From Anniella stebbinsi (taxonomy: Eukaryota; Chordata; Lepidosauria; Squamata; Anniellidae), in the NCBI GenBank assembly GCA_029215795.1, contig JARDYH010000001.1, positions 396,465,154 through 396,529,153 of the forward strand: a stretch of 64,000 bases of DNA, written 5' to 3'. Every line of letters begins with the position of its first letter. The first letter of the stretch is position 1. The notes beneath the pieces are model-generated. The model saw only the letters and a list, made by a program, of their open reading frames with translations, made no database searches and was not told where the DNA came from. Below are positions 1 to 11,257 of the stretch, piece by piece. Made by a program: the position numbers and the translations under genes.

Positions 1-60
1 TTGGGTCTGACAGAAAGCCGGACCGGATTCACCACCCCATGGATGTCATAGGCACCAGCC
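1..60. mobile_element. Right end of a palindromic MITE (family also at 5290, 37478 and 52028)
   Basis: The stretch runs 'gattcaccaccccatggatgt' in style, then caccagcctcccctgg. It matches the terminal part of the palindromic element at 37478-37675, whose ends read AGTGGAGGCTGGTGG and GAGCCACCAG. Only one end is inside the window. Family assignment is by comparison within the window. Confidence 0.5.
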
Positions 61-96
61 TCCCCTGGATAAGAGTTTATTTATGAGGTGGCAACC

Positions 97-138
<42 letters not shown>
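97..138. repeat. (TG)n(AG)n microsatellite
   Basis: Uninterrupted alternating TG followed by AG dinucleotides, about 42 bases. Confidence 0.95.
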
Positions 139-1255
139 TCCTTGGCCAACACAATAATCAGCCTTCCAATTCTCCCTGATTTCCCCATTTTCTCTTGTCT
201 CCTAGTACCAAAGTGAGGTTTTGGGCTCACCTTGACTTTCTCCTTGACTCCTCCTTTCTCCAGGTTCTCACCACCAATTGTTCTCCAGTGTCACTTCTTT
301 AAGACCATTGACTACCCAGCCCCACAGCTCCCTCTTGCCCTTGCTTTCCTTTCCCCCAGCACATAGCCCTGTAGGATTGACCTTAAGTGCACAGAGGTGG
401 TCAGTGCTGTAGTGGAGACAGGGCTCACAGGGACACAATACTGGCACTTTTTTATTAGCAGGGATGCTGGCATCATCTGCCCCCCTCTCTTTCTCTTCCT
501 CATTCCCTCTGAGCTTCTCTGCAATCTTCAGAAGAAGTGGATTTTCTCTGCAACATTACTTTGTTCCCTGTTGCAATGCCAAGAATTTCAGGGTGGCTTG
601 AATGGGCAATTAAGGCCCATTTGGTTTACAAAAGATCTGCTCTTGGTGGAGATGAGAATTGCTAGAACTGGTTGGTTGATCTGTATCAACACAGCTGCCT
701 GAATTGTTGGGTGCATGGCTATGGGGACAATCGGGACGAGTGCCCGCACTTCAAAATTTGTCTCTAAACACCTGGAGATAGCCTCTCATCTCCCCCTTGG
801 GGCCGGCCCTATGATGAGGCTGGGAGAAGTGACTTCCTTAGGTAGTAGATGTTTGTGTGTGAGGTGGGTGGACAGGACAGCATCAGCCCCTACAGCTATT
901 CCTTCTGAACCCTGTTGGTTATTTCCATGCTCTGAGACAGCACTCCAGGGCTGTTGGTGATGCTTTCATGCCCCTGGGCTGGCTGGCTTACTGGCTGGCT
1001 GACCAAGTTGCCTTTTCTGAATGCATTACATGCAGGACCACTGAGAAAGGACCCTGACTAAAAGAGCAGGCAGAGAGGCGGGCTGCTCAAGCCATGCATG
1101 CCAACAGGCACCATGCATGCACAGGCATTGTTCTGCTCATGTCATGCAGGTCACTGGTGCTGCATTGCAGCATTGGTTTGAGTGAGCAGGGAGCTGGTGC
1201 CTGGTAGAGTCAGTGCTGGGCTCATGGGCAAGACACCCTCAGCGGCGGCCTCTCT
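139..1255. other. Single-copy intronic DNA, no feature recognised
   Basis: Mixed-composition sequence without terminal repeats, RT motifs or exon-like conservation that I can recognise. The short frames present here have no family features. Confidence 0.5.
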
Positions 1256-1260
1256 CAGTG

Positions 1261-1484
1261 GCTGAATTCGGACAACACAATAAGCAATTGGGAGGGGGAA
1301 AACAATCGTCAGTTGTAGTGACTATCGTGTCATCCGAATGCTGCCATAGTCAACTCAGCGCTGATTCTAATCCACACCACAGTTGATTATTTATTACCAT
1401 GTTGTGTGGGGAGTACCCCCTAGATGAACAACTGTAAAGTTGATTATTACCCCACCATTGACTATCATGTTGTCCGAATTCAGC
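1261..1484. mobile_element. Palindromic MITE, 224 bp
   Basis: The ends are perfect inverted repeats: GCTGAATTCGGACAACA on the left and its reverse complement TGTTGTCCGAATTCAGC on the right. CAGTG stands on both sides (1256-1260 and 1485-1489), a possible 5-bp target duplication. The interior has further inverted copies of GTTGATTATTTATTACC-like sequence. No coding capacity. The superfamily is not certain. Confidence 0.75.
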
Positions 1485-1679
1485 CAGTGAGTCTACCTTC
1501 TCATGGCCATAATCGTCCATGCCTTCTCCTCTTTCTCTTTTATTGCAAATGTACTTCCTGAATAGCTAATGCTCCTGAATGGCATTCCATGACATTACAT
1601 TAGCTTAGCCAATCAGCCGTCACCACTGAAAGTGCAAAGCAATATAGATCTGGTGTTTCAAAGGTGAAGAAAACAAAGG

Positions 1680-1723
1680 ATTATGACCCCCCCCCCCTCC
1701 AATAAATAAATAAATAAATAAAT
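1680..1723. repeat. Poly-C run followed by (AAAT)n
   Basis: About ten C residues followed by AATAAATAAATAAATAAAT-type tetranucleotides. Confidence 0.9.
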
Positions 1724-1891
1724 GGAGGTGGAAGTGGAAGAGGAAGAAAGCACAACCATGAAATGTTTTCCTCTGGTACACAAAAGCAGCTGATTCAGAC
1801 AAACTCCCAAAGAATGTACACAGATGTACATTATTTGAGTCACTGAGGCTGCGATCATAAACACCTGGATTAAACCCTATTGAATACAGCA

Positions 1892-2108
1892 TAGGGATGT
1901 TGTGGGCACAGATGCTCCCTTTAGGGCCACAATTTACACAACATTACTTTTCCGGAAAGACCCACCAGTTTGGTGGCTCAAGATGTGGTTGCTGGTTGCT
2001 TGATGAGCCGTCCAGGAGCTCACACAGTACGGCAAGCAGTCTTGGGCTGTGGCGGCAGCTTGGCGAACAACCGGCAATCCTACATGGAGGTGAGTCCATC
2101 CATCCCTA
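1892..2108. mobile_element. MITE-like element with TAGGGATG ... CATCCCTA ends
   Basis: It begins TAGGGATG and ends CATCCATCCCTA. Its right half (cttggcgaacaaccggca, then gaggtgagtccatccatc) has relatives at 31845-31945, inverted, and at about 43900-44012. The flanks (ATACAGCA and ATACCCAG) agree only partly, so a target duplication is doubtful. Noncoding. Confidence 0.45.
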
Positions 2109-3214
2109 ATACCCAGAGACTTACATCTGAATACACACACATAGGATTCCACTATGAACTACAGTAGAATTATACTTGTACACAGATGTTCAATTCCCTA
2201 TCCCTGATCAATCTCAGAGAAAACTGAAGCCAACTATGCACAGCATTGATTGTCTGGTCCTTGTGACGTCACAAACCACCTCTCTTCCATATACATAAAG
2301 GCTTTGCACATTTTAAAGCATGAATGGTGATAAACAAGGCTTTAAATTACTAAGCATCCATGGAGGAAGACCAATGACTGAGATCAGTATTCAAATTACC
2401 AATACCATCCATTTAATGCATTATGAAGGCAGAGTGAAGCTGGACTTGCACCACAGGAGGGGGGGAATCCAGCAAATCTTGTTTAAAGGCACAGCTGTAC
2501 ACACCCTGAATTAGCAACCCCTGAATTAGCAACTCCTGAAACAGCCATGAAGCCCAAACCCTGAATTGACCTCTGGCTGATCCTATCAGTCTTTAGGGAT
2601 AATCCAGCTATTAGTCTGTGAGACGAGTGCCAAGAAAGGACAAATCCTGATTCTTTTAAGTATATTGATAGTCCGAACCAATGTCAGATGAATGTAGAAC
2701 TTTCCAGCATTTTAGCATCCATATCAGGGTTGTTAGCCGACAATGAAATCAAAGAATCATACACATGTTGATAAGTCAATTAAATGGTCATAGATATGCT
2801 CATTAATAAAATAAAATGCCTTTGGTTGTAGAAAATATATGGCTGTGCTATGAGTATGCATCATCTCATAAGAGGCATTCCTTCCCAATGAGAGAGGAGG
2901 TTGGCTGTTTTTTATAAGGTAGTAGCGTCCCCTCCACCATGAATTCATATGTAATCCTATTAGTTCCTAATGAGGATGCTGATAATCTTGTCTAATTGAT
3001 TAATCAACTAAATGTTGTACCCCTAATTCAGGGTTGAAAGACAGATTCCATTTTGAAGCATCTCTCAGGGGTCGCATTCCATTGGTGGGTGGGGCTGAAG
3101 GTTAAAGGGGTGTGGCCAAAATACCCAGGAGACCGGCATATTTTAGCATAAAGCTTTAAATGCCAGTATCCTGGGCTTAGGAGAGGAAGAAACTGCAGAA
3201 AAGCCAGGAAGTCA
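2109..3214. other. Single-copy intronic DNA
   Basis: No transposon ends or exon-like sequence recognised. At 2503-2545 there is a short imperfect tandem repeat of a CCTGAATTAGCAA-like unit. The rest is AT-rich and non-repetitive. Confidence 0.5.
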
Positions 3215-3337
3215 CTGAATGATTGGTGGGTGGGTGGGTGAAAGGGGGCAGGGCCTTCTGAAAAACCCTGGAGGGCTAGATTGGAACTTCAGGATATCCA
3301 GATTCGGCCCTCAGGCCTGAGGTTTTGCACCCCTGCT
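3215..3337 (-). mobile_element. Fragment of a hAT-type element, one end preserved
   Basis: The right edge reads ttttgcacccctgctct. Its reverse complement starts CAGGGGTGCAAAA, the classical CAGGGGTG-type hAT end. Related ends occur at 32211 and 36650 in this window. The other end is not found. Confidence 0.4.
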
Positions 3338-4151
3338 CTAATTCATTTACATAGGACAGTGCATTTAAAATGATCTGTTCCTTTAGGGGGAAGGAATTAC
3401 AGGTGGAAAAAGTCAATTCAGTGTAGAGGAAACGTGGTTCATTTTTGTTTAAAGTCAGGTGTGTTCAATCATGTTAGCACCCAAACTGAATGAAGACACA
3501 TGTTTGTCATTTTGGAAGCAGTACATCTAACCCTAAATCAGAACCTGACTGCAGCACAATACCTTAATCTACCACAGATGCCTTTCCATCACCTCTCCCT
3601 TAACTGTTTGCATAGGTAGTGCATGTTGCTGGATATATATGGAGTTGGAGCTCCTCTATAACCAGATGCACTGGGAGATCACTCATTCGATTAAAATATC
3701 CTTGTGGTTTTTGGAAACACCTTTTTGATGGACAGTTTAGTGTATAGGAAGCAGAGAAAAGATTTTAGCAAGTTGAGTTTCAGAGGGAAGCATCAGATGT
3801 CTGCTGTGGTGGTGGCCACAAACAGGCCCATAACATTCACAAAAAACTCATATACAATATAATACTCCCTCACTGAAACACACAGCCCCCCCTCTCTCAC
3901 ACACACATACACTCTCAAATCCAGTTCCTGCACAAGAGCATTTCAGGGACCTGTCACCTGCTTTGAGGAGATAAATCCAAACTCAGGAATCTCAGGTCTC
4001 AAATGACCCAGCTATCCAAGAATCCTGGCTCCTAGCTCTTCTCCCTCCTCTAACCCATTGTCTTGCTGAGCGATCCTGGCAGCCCACACTCTGTTATCTG
4101 GCACCTTTTCAGAACAAACCAACCAACCAACAGGGGGGAAAGGAGGGATAT
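3338..4151. other. Single-copy intronic DNA
   Basis: No recognised feature except a short CA-rich stretch at about 3898-3912 and a run of (AACC) units near 4118. Confidence 0.5.
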
Positions 4152-4152
4152 G

Positions 4153-4459
4153 CTTTAGGAACAGGTTCTAGTCATAGAAGCCCCATTCCTAGAAGCAGGC
4201 AGGAGCCTTTGATCAGTGATTCCTGGTATGTTCCAGTGATGTTCTGACATCCCCTAATCCATTACCTGGAACGTTATCAGGAGATAAAATAGGGGAACAC
4301 TCTAGGAACAAGTTCTATGGTTCCTGCCACAGAAAAAAAACATTCTTAGAGCGTACTGAGAAGCAGGAAGGCGCATTCAGGCATTGCTACCTAGTATATT
4401 TTGGGGCTGCTCTAGGAACAAGGCTTCAATGGCAGGAAACATATAGCCTGTTCCTAAAA
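4153..4459. mobile_element. Candidate MITE with short inverted ends
   Basis: The left edge TTTAGGAACAGGTTCT and right edge AGCCTGTTCCTAAA are inverted copies. Variants of ctaggaacaag recur inside. ATATG lies near both outer edges, possibly a target duplication. No coding sequence. It could also be a diverged local repeat. Confidence 0.35.
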
Positions 4460-5289
4460 TATGTGTTTCTTTTTTCCTTTTTTCCCCCCAGGGGGCAGAT
4501 TTGCCTGTGGAGGTGGGGTTCTTGTGGCCCTCAAGCTGTATTTTTCATACCCCTTTCCTTAGGATTGACAACAAGCATGTCCTCCTCCTTAGTTTACCTG
4601 GTGTTCCCTATCGTTACAGCAAATCGACTAGTTTATTACACTTGGAACAACTTGGCAGATCTGACCCCATCACCAGGGTGAATCCACATTGCTGAACCCA
4701 GCATATTTCACAGCAGGCCTTCCTTCCACAAATGTGTGTTGTAAGAGCAATGAGGCTAAATGTGCATGCTTCATCTTGCTGACAGTGATATGAGTTGTAA
4801 ATACAGAGGGTTGCATCTCTCCTCTATAGTGTGTGTGTGTGTACAATGTATTTCTTACAGTGACAGACAATCTTCCTTTGGTATTATTAAAAAAAATGGC
4901 ACGCCAGTTAAAGTATTTTTGGAATTTGTATGACTGGGTGGAATTCTCATCTCTATCATCTAGACAAATCTATCAATTTCAGCTTCTACTGCATTCAAAG
5001 TTTTAAAATTTAAAATTCCTTTTATCTCATTTATGAAGAAATCTGCAAGTTTTGGTAAGTTCATCTCAGAAAAGAAAACAAACAATATTCTCACCCATGT
5101 ATATTGGCAAAATTCGATAGGGACAGCTATTCCCAGCATGGAGAAGAGCATGTTCAGGAAAGAGAGAGGGAGAGCAGGCCACCCTCATTCAGCACAGTAC
5201 CACTTAATATGGTTGAATACACAGGTATTTAAATCCAGATTTTTAAAGAGCTATTTAAAGCACTAAGCCTAGATGGAATTCTGAAAGTG
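4460..5289. other. Mostly single-copy DNA with a diverged repeat fragment near 4960-5070
   Basis: The segment around 5025-5062 (atgaagaaatctgcaa then tttggtaag) recurs at 12160-12200, so it belongs to an interspersed repeat of unknown class. A short (GT)n lies at 4828-4842. No exon recognised. Confidence 0.4.
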
Positions 5290-5430
5290 TTATCCAAGGT
5301 GCTGAACTCCAACCCCCCAAATAGGTTCAGTACCTTGGATAGCTCCATTAGAGTAAAGGCTGGTTGTGACTAAAACCCCAAATGGAGTCACTGCCCCACT
5401 GAAATCGGACACTCCACTGGGATGGATGAA
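5290..5430. mobile_element. Diverged palindromic MITE copy
   Basis: Contains ccaaggtgctgaactc and, inverted, gtaccttggatagctcc. This is the core of the family at 37478-37675, followed by the family's gactaaaacccc and right-end modules. Ends eroded. Confidence 0.5.
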
Positions 5431-5459
5431 TCTGTCAGTTTTGATTTCTCCTACTTTCC

Positions 5460-5488
<29 letters not shown>
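5460..5488. repeat. (TA)n microsatellite
   Basis: About 28 bases of uninterrupted TA dinucleotides. Confidence 0.95.
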
Positions 5489-5490
<2 letters not shown>

Positions 5491-6655
5491 TAATTTTTCA
5501 GGAAATTTGAGAATTTCCATAAGTCCTTACATATAAAACCACAAAAACAACAATGAAATGAATTTATTTTTTTACTCATACCTGAAAGCATATTGATTGT
5601 TTGAAGCATTTCTATAGCCCCTCTTTGCAATGATTTAATGATGGTTAATGGTCGAGTGCAAAATATTAAGACAAGTAAAAGCAGCAGGCAGAAACAAACA
5701 TATTTTCTGAGGATTCCACAAGATCAGGTATCCCACAGTGCTGGTAAATTTGATCTAGCTGACTATGCTCCCCACCCCCTGCACCTTGGGAAGTTTGGGG
5801 AGTGGAGCTTGACATATTTTCCTAGATTCGTCTTTTGCACCCAACTCAGTCTGTAGTGAGTCAGGCCAATTTGCAGATTCCCCCCCCCCCCTCTGCTGTT
5901 TCCACAAGTCATGGAACTTTCTGAACAGATTCACCATAATTTGTGCTAATTTCGCTGCAATTCGAGCAAATTTGTCCAGAATTTTCATGAATTGTGAAAG
6001 CTGCAAGGGAGAAATAAAAAGTGGGAAAATAATCCCATGGTTCAGGGAAAATCCCACAGCTCAGTTCAAAAACACAAACACTCTGTGGAACTCCATCAAT
6101 TAAAAAAACAAAAACAAACCGGTTTTCCAGTGACTGACATCCCCAGTCCATCTCCTCTGCAAACTGGACTTTGAAGGTGTATTCATCCAAAATCATAAAT
6201 TACACAGTGTTTTGTAATTTAGGTTGAAGCTATTCTTTGAATCAAGGCCCAGTAAGATACCGTTCTATTAGACAACAACAGTGTACATATAATGCCCAAG
6301 GGCGCATTCTGGAGGTTAAAACTAGTTTCCAAGACTGAGTTCTTATTGCTCTGCTTCTCACACATAGGTCTTTGAGGATAAAAGATATTCACAAATAAGA
6401 AGCATATATGCCAAACATGGTGGCAATGTCACTTTGGATTCCATGCTTACAAAAATTGATAGTCCAACTTGCTCTACTGCCAAGCTACCACAGGTACAAC
6501 CTGGACCCACATCTCCCCCCCCACACACACTTACATTATCGAGTGTGACTTATTCTTGTTATGTCTGTTGGCTGACAAAGCAGTTGCATTCTTGCTATCA
6601 CTTCAGTGCTTTGAGTTAAACCATCTCCTGTAATCTCACAATATCAAGTTCATCC
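5489..6655. other. Intronic DNA with a diverged repeat segment
   Basis: The portion 5930-6060 (aatttcgctgcaattcg, cagggaaaatccca) resembles 44140-44225 and is probably an old interspersed repeat. The rest is unassigned. Poly-C at 5880-5892. Two overlapping reverse frames of 95-100 codons have no recognisable domain. Confidence 0.4.
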
Positions 6656-6920
6656 TAGCAATGGCGGCTGGTGCCCATTGAGTCTGGTGGGGCAGAAGAC
6701 AGCACAGCTAATGGTAGGCGGAGCCAAGAGAGTTGCACGAGGTGGAGTCAATGGAGCAACCCATTGCACAGAAAAGGGAAAGTAACAAAAGCTATGAAGG
6801 AAAGGCAGGTTTGAAGGCTAGGGTTACCATACACTCTACAGAGGCCAGTCCTCTATTGGAAGGCATTTTCTCTTTAAAGGGCTGTCAGAGGACAGACTTC
6901 CAACTGAAGATGTCTTCTGT
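6656..6920. mobile_element. Cluster of MITE fragments
   Basis: ggcggctggtgcccattg near 6664 and agggttaccatacactct near 6823 look like terminal segments of hAT-type MITEs. The second is followed by a partial inverted repeat (cagtcctctattgg and gtcagaggacagac). Full boundaries are not resolved. Confidence 0.35.
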
Positions 6921-6957
6921 TTATAGATAAAGAAGGCTAAGATGCATTTAATGATGC

Positions 6958-7057
6958 ATTTTCTCTTGTTTAAATTTTTTTTTAACTGTTTGTGATTTTG
7001 GTATTTTACATTGTGTTCCCCACCTCGATCCGAAGGGAGAGGCGGGTTATAAATAAA

Positions 7058-7092
<35 letters not shown>
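6958..7092 (+). mobile_element. L2-like LINE 3' tail
   Basis: The 3' UTR hallmark ccccacctcgatccgaag, gagaggcgggttataaataa is followed by a (TTA)n tail (7050-7092). The same tail occurs at 24940-25010 and, diverged, at 9880-9958. Only the last ~130 bases remain, as is usual for 5'-truncated LINE copies. Confidence 0.7.
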
Positions 7093-7093
<1 letters not shown>

Positions 7094-8330
7094 GAAGGGA
7101 GAGTCCATCCACAGTAGCACTTGGGCAGCAGAATAAGCAAGTACACAAGTTACCCGGTCAATCTTCCTCACTATGGTGTTGTATTTACAGATGTGAAAGC
7201 CTGGTAAAACCCCCAAATTGAGGCAAATCAACTGAGACCTTGCGTGCAAAGCAGAGGGTGGGCAGAGGGCGATCACACAGCCACACGTCTTTGAATCCGC
7301 AGCAGCAGCAACCCATTGCACAGAAAATGGAAACTGAGGCAAGTCAACTTTAAGATAAAGCAGACAGTAAAATGGAGGGGGTGGAAAAAGTAGGAAAATA
7401 TGGCAAAGAGTTGGAGTTCTTGGGGCAGCTCTCACACATACCATGAGCACTCTCTTGTGCCCCAAAGAGCCAGGTTTTAAACAAGAAAAATTAGACAATA
7501 CATGAAAAAATGATATTGTAAAGGGAAAAAATAGCAAGGGTGTTGGGAGTTTCAGGGGGAATGCCCCCTATTAAAAACCAAGTGCACTGTGGGAGTTCTG
7601 ATGGGCTACCCTATTCACAAACAAGTACCTGGGTCCTGATTGGCTCTAGAAGAACCAATAAACACCATATTTGAAAATCCAACAGTGTCCAAAAAGGTTG
7701 ATCTGTCTGCCTGCTGCATTCATAGAGAAATTAATTAGTGATGGAATGCCTTTGCTAGAAGAAGGAATGGGGAAAAACAGAGCGCAAGCAGGCACTATTA
7801 GAAGAGCCTGCCCTGCCTTGCCCCACCTTCTCTTAGCAGCAATAATGGAAATCAGGAGGAGATTGCACAGTTGAATAACTCACTTTTTCAAAGGAAAGTG
7901 GGTGATTGGTAGCAGGGCCCTGTCAGCCCCACCTCCTGCTAAAGAGAAATAGTCCCTGCAACCGAGAGTGAAACACACATGTCCGAGTTCAGCAAAGAAA
8001 CACAGATTTAAGACTACAAAGCCCACAATGCAGCGCAACACAGTAAAAATTCACAGCCATGGATGCAACTTTTCAGTGGGCGCAACCATGATGCATTTCG
8101 CTGGTTAGCATTAAGATGACAGACAACAAACTGGGATCTTTCAAGACGGCAAGCCAATATTAAAAACAAATGCCAGAGAAATGGAGCTGGGCTTTCAACA
8201 CAGAGCTAGTGATAAATTTCTTCTGTAGGCTCTGTTCTTATTACTCATACCCATACTCTGTCTTCCCCGCTTCCTTGAGAATTGTTGTACATTTTGTTTG
8301 TTGCCCTGAATCCAGTTGATTCACATCCAT
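7093..8330. other. Intronic DNA next to the INSYN1 exon
   Basis: No transposon boundaries seen. A 233-codon reverse frame spans 6836-7537 but runs through the LINE tail and its TTA repeat (poly-Ile), so it is spurious. At 8013-8031 the sequence ACTACAAAGCCCACAATGC resembles the ZNF143/THAP11 site (see findings). Confidence 0.45.
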
Positions 8331-8436
8331 TTTGCCAATGCTTGGCCAGGCCCTTGCTCCAAATTTCATGTTTTGCCTGTCCCCAACTCTAGATAAACTT
8401 CCCCATCTTCCCACTCACATCATGAATGGAACTTAC

Positions 8437-8598
8437 TTCTCGGAGTTCCTTGGCCACCTCCTTGAGTTCTTGCAGGATGCCTTCGAGTTGCCCGATCACC
8501 ATCTTCATGCGCCCCCTGATGCGCTCCCTCTCACCGTTGTTACTGCCGTTGGTAGCGTTGTCAGTGGGCTGCTTATCCTGCAAGCCCCGGGCGTTCAT
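8437..8598 (-). CDS. INSYN1: INSYN1 (inhibitory synaptic factor 1), first coding exon, partial gene
   Basis: This exon encodes the N-terminal 54 residues of INSYN1 (C15orf59), a vertebrate protein of the inhibitory postsynapse that associates with gephyrin and the dystrophin-dystroglycan complex. The reading starts MNARGLQDKQ, passes through a polar Asn/Gly/Ser stretch, then ERERIRGRMK and MVIGQLEGILQELKEVAKEL. The last part (residues about 31-54) is the family's highly conserved amphipathic, coiled-coil-like helix. The exon stops after the Glu codon of KELRE, directly before GTAAGT (minus strand, 8436-8431), an excellent donor in phase 0. An in-frame TGA two codons upstream of the ATG fixes the start. 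The human protein is about 290 residues, so roughly four fifths, on the next exon, lies beyond base 1. No frameshift or stop is seen. Identity rests on recall of the family sequence; the promoter and 5' UTR must lie to the right. Confidence 0.9.
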
Positions 8599-9595
8599 CC
8601 TTCACAGGGTGCCGAGGAGCTGGGGCAGAGTGCTGCTGTGCATCCTGCTTTTGCCCAGCCAGACTGTGCCACCACGGAGCCCCTCTCGGCTGGGGAGATC
8701 TCCACATCTTAACGTCCCCCCTGCCCCAGAAAGTCCCAGCGACACGCTCCCCTGCCACCCTTTGATCTCCCTATCCTAGCTGGATTGGGACAAGAAAGCT
8801 GGGGGTGATTGGGAGAGGATCAAATAAAAAATGGATCCCACAAACGCATGTATTCCAACTGGAGATCAGAAACCACATGGGTATAAAAAGATTTGGGATC
8901 ACCATGTAACTGCAAGGCTGGTTGTGAGAAATTGCCATGGACAGCCAATCTAAGGGGTCCAGGCTTCCTGTGTGTACTCTGTTCTGCCAGCTCTGAAATG
9001 CCAGGGTCTAGATAAAGTGCAGAAAGAAGCAGATAGATGGTGCTAGTCTATGCCATGTTGGCTGTCCTGTCAAAGAGGGCATCGCCACCAGCTAGTTTCT
9101 CCTCCTCCTCCTCTGGGACAATTCCCAGGCGATGCTGGAGGCAGTTTCTGGTTCCTCTTCCTCAGGGCTTTCTCCACATTTTTTCTTCAGAGGGGCCCCC
9201 CATGGGATGGGACGGCTTGGCTGCTGTTGCCATCTGTCTTGCCTGGAGTGCTTAACGGGTCTCTGTGAGAATTCCAACCTGAGCAAGGTTTGGAGGTTTC
9301 TCGTCAGGATCCAGGGAAGCTCCTTAAAGTGACAAATGAGGTTTTCAGCATAAGAAGGGGGCATCCATGGGATGCTGGAAGCACAGAGAATTCCACACCA
9401 TGTCCTGCATATGGAGAAACAGAGGAGGGAGTGTGGGGGGGAAACAGGTATCAGTACATCATCAGGAGTGTTCCTATGGAGAATGTCATGGTTCTTCCAA
9501 ATCACCGTGACCAGGGATTTCTGAGGTGGCTTCCAGTCCTCCTGGGTTCCTTTAGTTTCCCAACGAAAGCCACCAGACAGGGCTCTGCTCTCATT
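8599..9595 (-). other. Sequence immediately 5' of the INSYN1 start codon
   Basis: Relative to INSYN1 this holds the remaining 5' UTR of the coding exon and then an intron. On the minus strand a pyrimidine-rich CTCTGCCCCAG about 30 bases upstream of the ATG could be the splice acceptor. An in-frame stop lies within the first two upstream codons. The rest, including reverse frames near 9092-9505, shows no recognisable protein. Confidence 0.4.
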
Positions 9596-9919
9596 TAAAA
9601 GGGCCTCTGACTCCTGGAGATGGATCTCCTATGCTCTAGGAGACCTTGTCTCCTGCCACTCCCAGACTGTGGAATGACCTGCCGGAGGAGACTTGTCAAC
9701 TTAACAGTCTTTTAGAATTTAAGAAAGCTCTAAAGTCTGGTCTCTTCAGGCGGGCATATCCAGTGGAATTATAAAATATTTTTAGGATGTTTTTATGACA
9801 TTTTAGTGCTATTTTAATAATGTTTGCCATGTTTTTAATCAGTTTTATGTATTTTAACAAATTTTGTATTTACTGTTGTCCCCTGCCTCAATCCAAACAG
9901 AGACATGGGTAAGAAATAA

Positions 9920-9958
<39 letters not shown>
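9596..9958 (+). mobile_element. Non-LTR retrotransposon 3' end with intact ORF2 C-terminus
   Basis: The frame near 9655-9772 reads PRLWNDLPEETCQLNSL, then EFKKALKSGLFRRAYPVEL and a stop. This is the common C-terminus of vertebrate L2-like ORF2 proteins. A ~150-base AT-rich 3' UTR follows (cccctgcctcaatccaa) and ends in (TTA)n at 9918-9958. Everything upstream is missing, so the copy is 5' truncated and inactive. Confidence 0.75.
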
Positions 9959-10065
9959 GTCTTGCCCCACAAACTCCATCACTGCCCAATCTGAAGGATC
10001 AGTCATCTGGGTGAGAAGTGCCTTGGATAGTGAAACATGAGGATCAAGATACACCCTCTTTTTCC

Positions 10066-10099
10066 CTCTCTCTCTCTCTCGCACACACACACACACACA
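10066..10099. repeat. (CT)n(CA)n microsatellite
   Basis: Alternating CT then CA dinucleotides. A second C-run plus (CA)n follows at 10181-10198. Confidence 0.9.
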
Positions 10100-10399
10100 A
10101 ACGGCACAGAAATTAATCAATACACTTCGGATGAAGACTGTTTGCACATCACCTTGTATAAACTTTAGCATCCTCTCTCCCCCCCCCCCCACACACACAT
10201 GCCCCCAAAGCTATCTCCTTCTGGGCCCTTGAATAGCAGTGCCCATGTGGACATGACCAATTAAATCAATAAACAAACCCTGCAAAAGAAAAGAGCGGCT
10301 CATTTTTAATCCACCAGCAGTACAGTTCTATACATGTCTACTCGGAATTAAGGCTCTTTGCTTTCAGTGGAACTTGCTCATAGGGAAATGTGCCTAGCA

Positions 10400-10535
10400 G
10401 CCTTCCACAAACCGGTGCCCTCCAGATCTGCTCGACTCCAGCTCCTAGCATTCCTGACCATTGGCCATGCTGCCTGGAGCTGATGGGAATTGGAGTCCAA
10501 AACATCTGGAGGGCACCAGGTTGCAGGTGGGTAAT
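10400..10535. mobile_element. Palindromic MITE carrying an ACTACAACTCCCA-type motif
   Basis: Left arm ggtgccctccagatctgct and right arm ggagtccaaaacatctgga, then gggcaccagg, are inverted copies around a loop containing gaccattggccatgct. The same family is seen at 30435, 35685, 49065 and 52355. Length about 135 bp, noncoding. Confidence 0.65.
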
Positions 10536-10781
10536 GTAGAAGATTGCAGCTGAAGACAACTTCCAAGACCAACTTACTAGCAAGGCAGCTCCTGTGGAAG
10601 CCAGTAGGACCGGGTCGCTCTGACGGGAGTCTTGCTGCCCCTTCCTCCTTTGGATTTACAAGCAGATTCCTGGATCCTCTTCCTTTTCTCCAAGGCTGGG
10701 TGAATCTGGACATTGGTGGTGAACCAACTGATACATCCAGGTCTTTGCAACAATACTCATTTTAAAAAAGAAATCCACGAT

Positions 10782-10823
10782 AGGGTCCCATCCCTCAGAC
10801 TAAGGGTCCCATCCCTCAGACTA
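10782..10823 (+). repeat. Exact 21-bp tandem duplication
   Basis: AGGGTCCCATCCCTCAGACT plus A occurs twice in direct succession (10782-10802, 10803-10823) without a mismatch, so it is probably recent. Confidence 0.9.
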
Positions 10824-11257
10824 ACCCTTCAACTGCAGGCGGAGGCACCGCGACGGTTGCCCTTCTGGTTCCCTTCAAGTATGGAGGAGAGGAGTGAGGA
10901 AAATAGGAAACAGTGCCCACTCCCTGCATGAAGAGAGAGAGGGGGGGAAGAGAGAGCCCCCCTCCCCCCCGCCTGCAACCAGCTAGCCAACCAGCTGGGG
11001 AGATTAATCAATTCAGTTCGGAAGCGTTGGCTGTGCAGCCTTTCCATCTGCAGAGCAGAAGGGAGCATCTCCACTGCCCCGTGGGCCCCGGTCTCCAGTC
11101 CACAGGTGACATGGTCCCAGCTGGAGATGTTTGGAAAGCTGAGGAGGAAGAGGAAGTCAATGTCGTTCTCCTCACCTCATCTGCCTAATGCATAGGATGT
11201 CGCTAGGTCAGCTTCTCACCAGCAGCCACCCTGGAGCTCTTTGGCAGGGCAAAGCAA

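Larger units (their letters stand above)
1..8436 (-). other. INSYN1: INSYN1 intron following the first coding exon (partial)
   Basis: The donor GTAAGT begins at 8436 on the minus strand. No frame to its left continues the protein with the expected acidic, Ser/Thr-rich second coding exon, so the acceptor lies outside the window and this intron exceeds 8.4 kb. The intron carries several MITEs, an L2-like LINE tail and microsatellites, listed separately. Apart from those I see no coding sequence in it. Confidence 0.75.

Noticed and set aside
6836..7537. 233-codon reverse frame
   Set aside because: It crosses an L2-like LINE tail and its (TTA)n repeat (poly-Ile) and has no domain or splice support.
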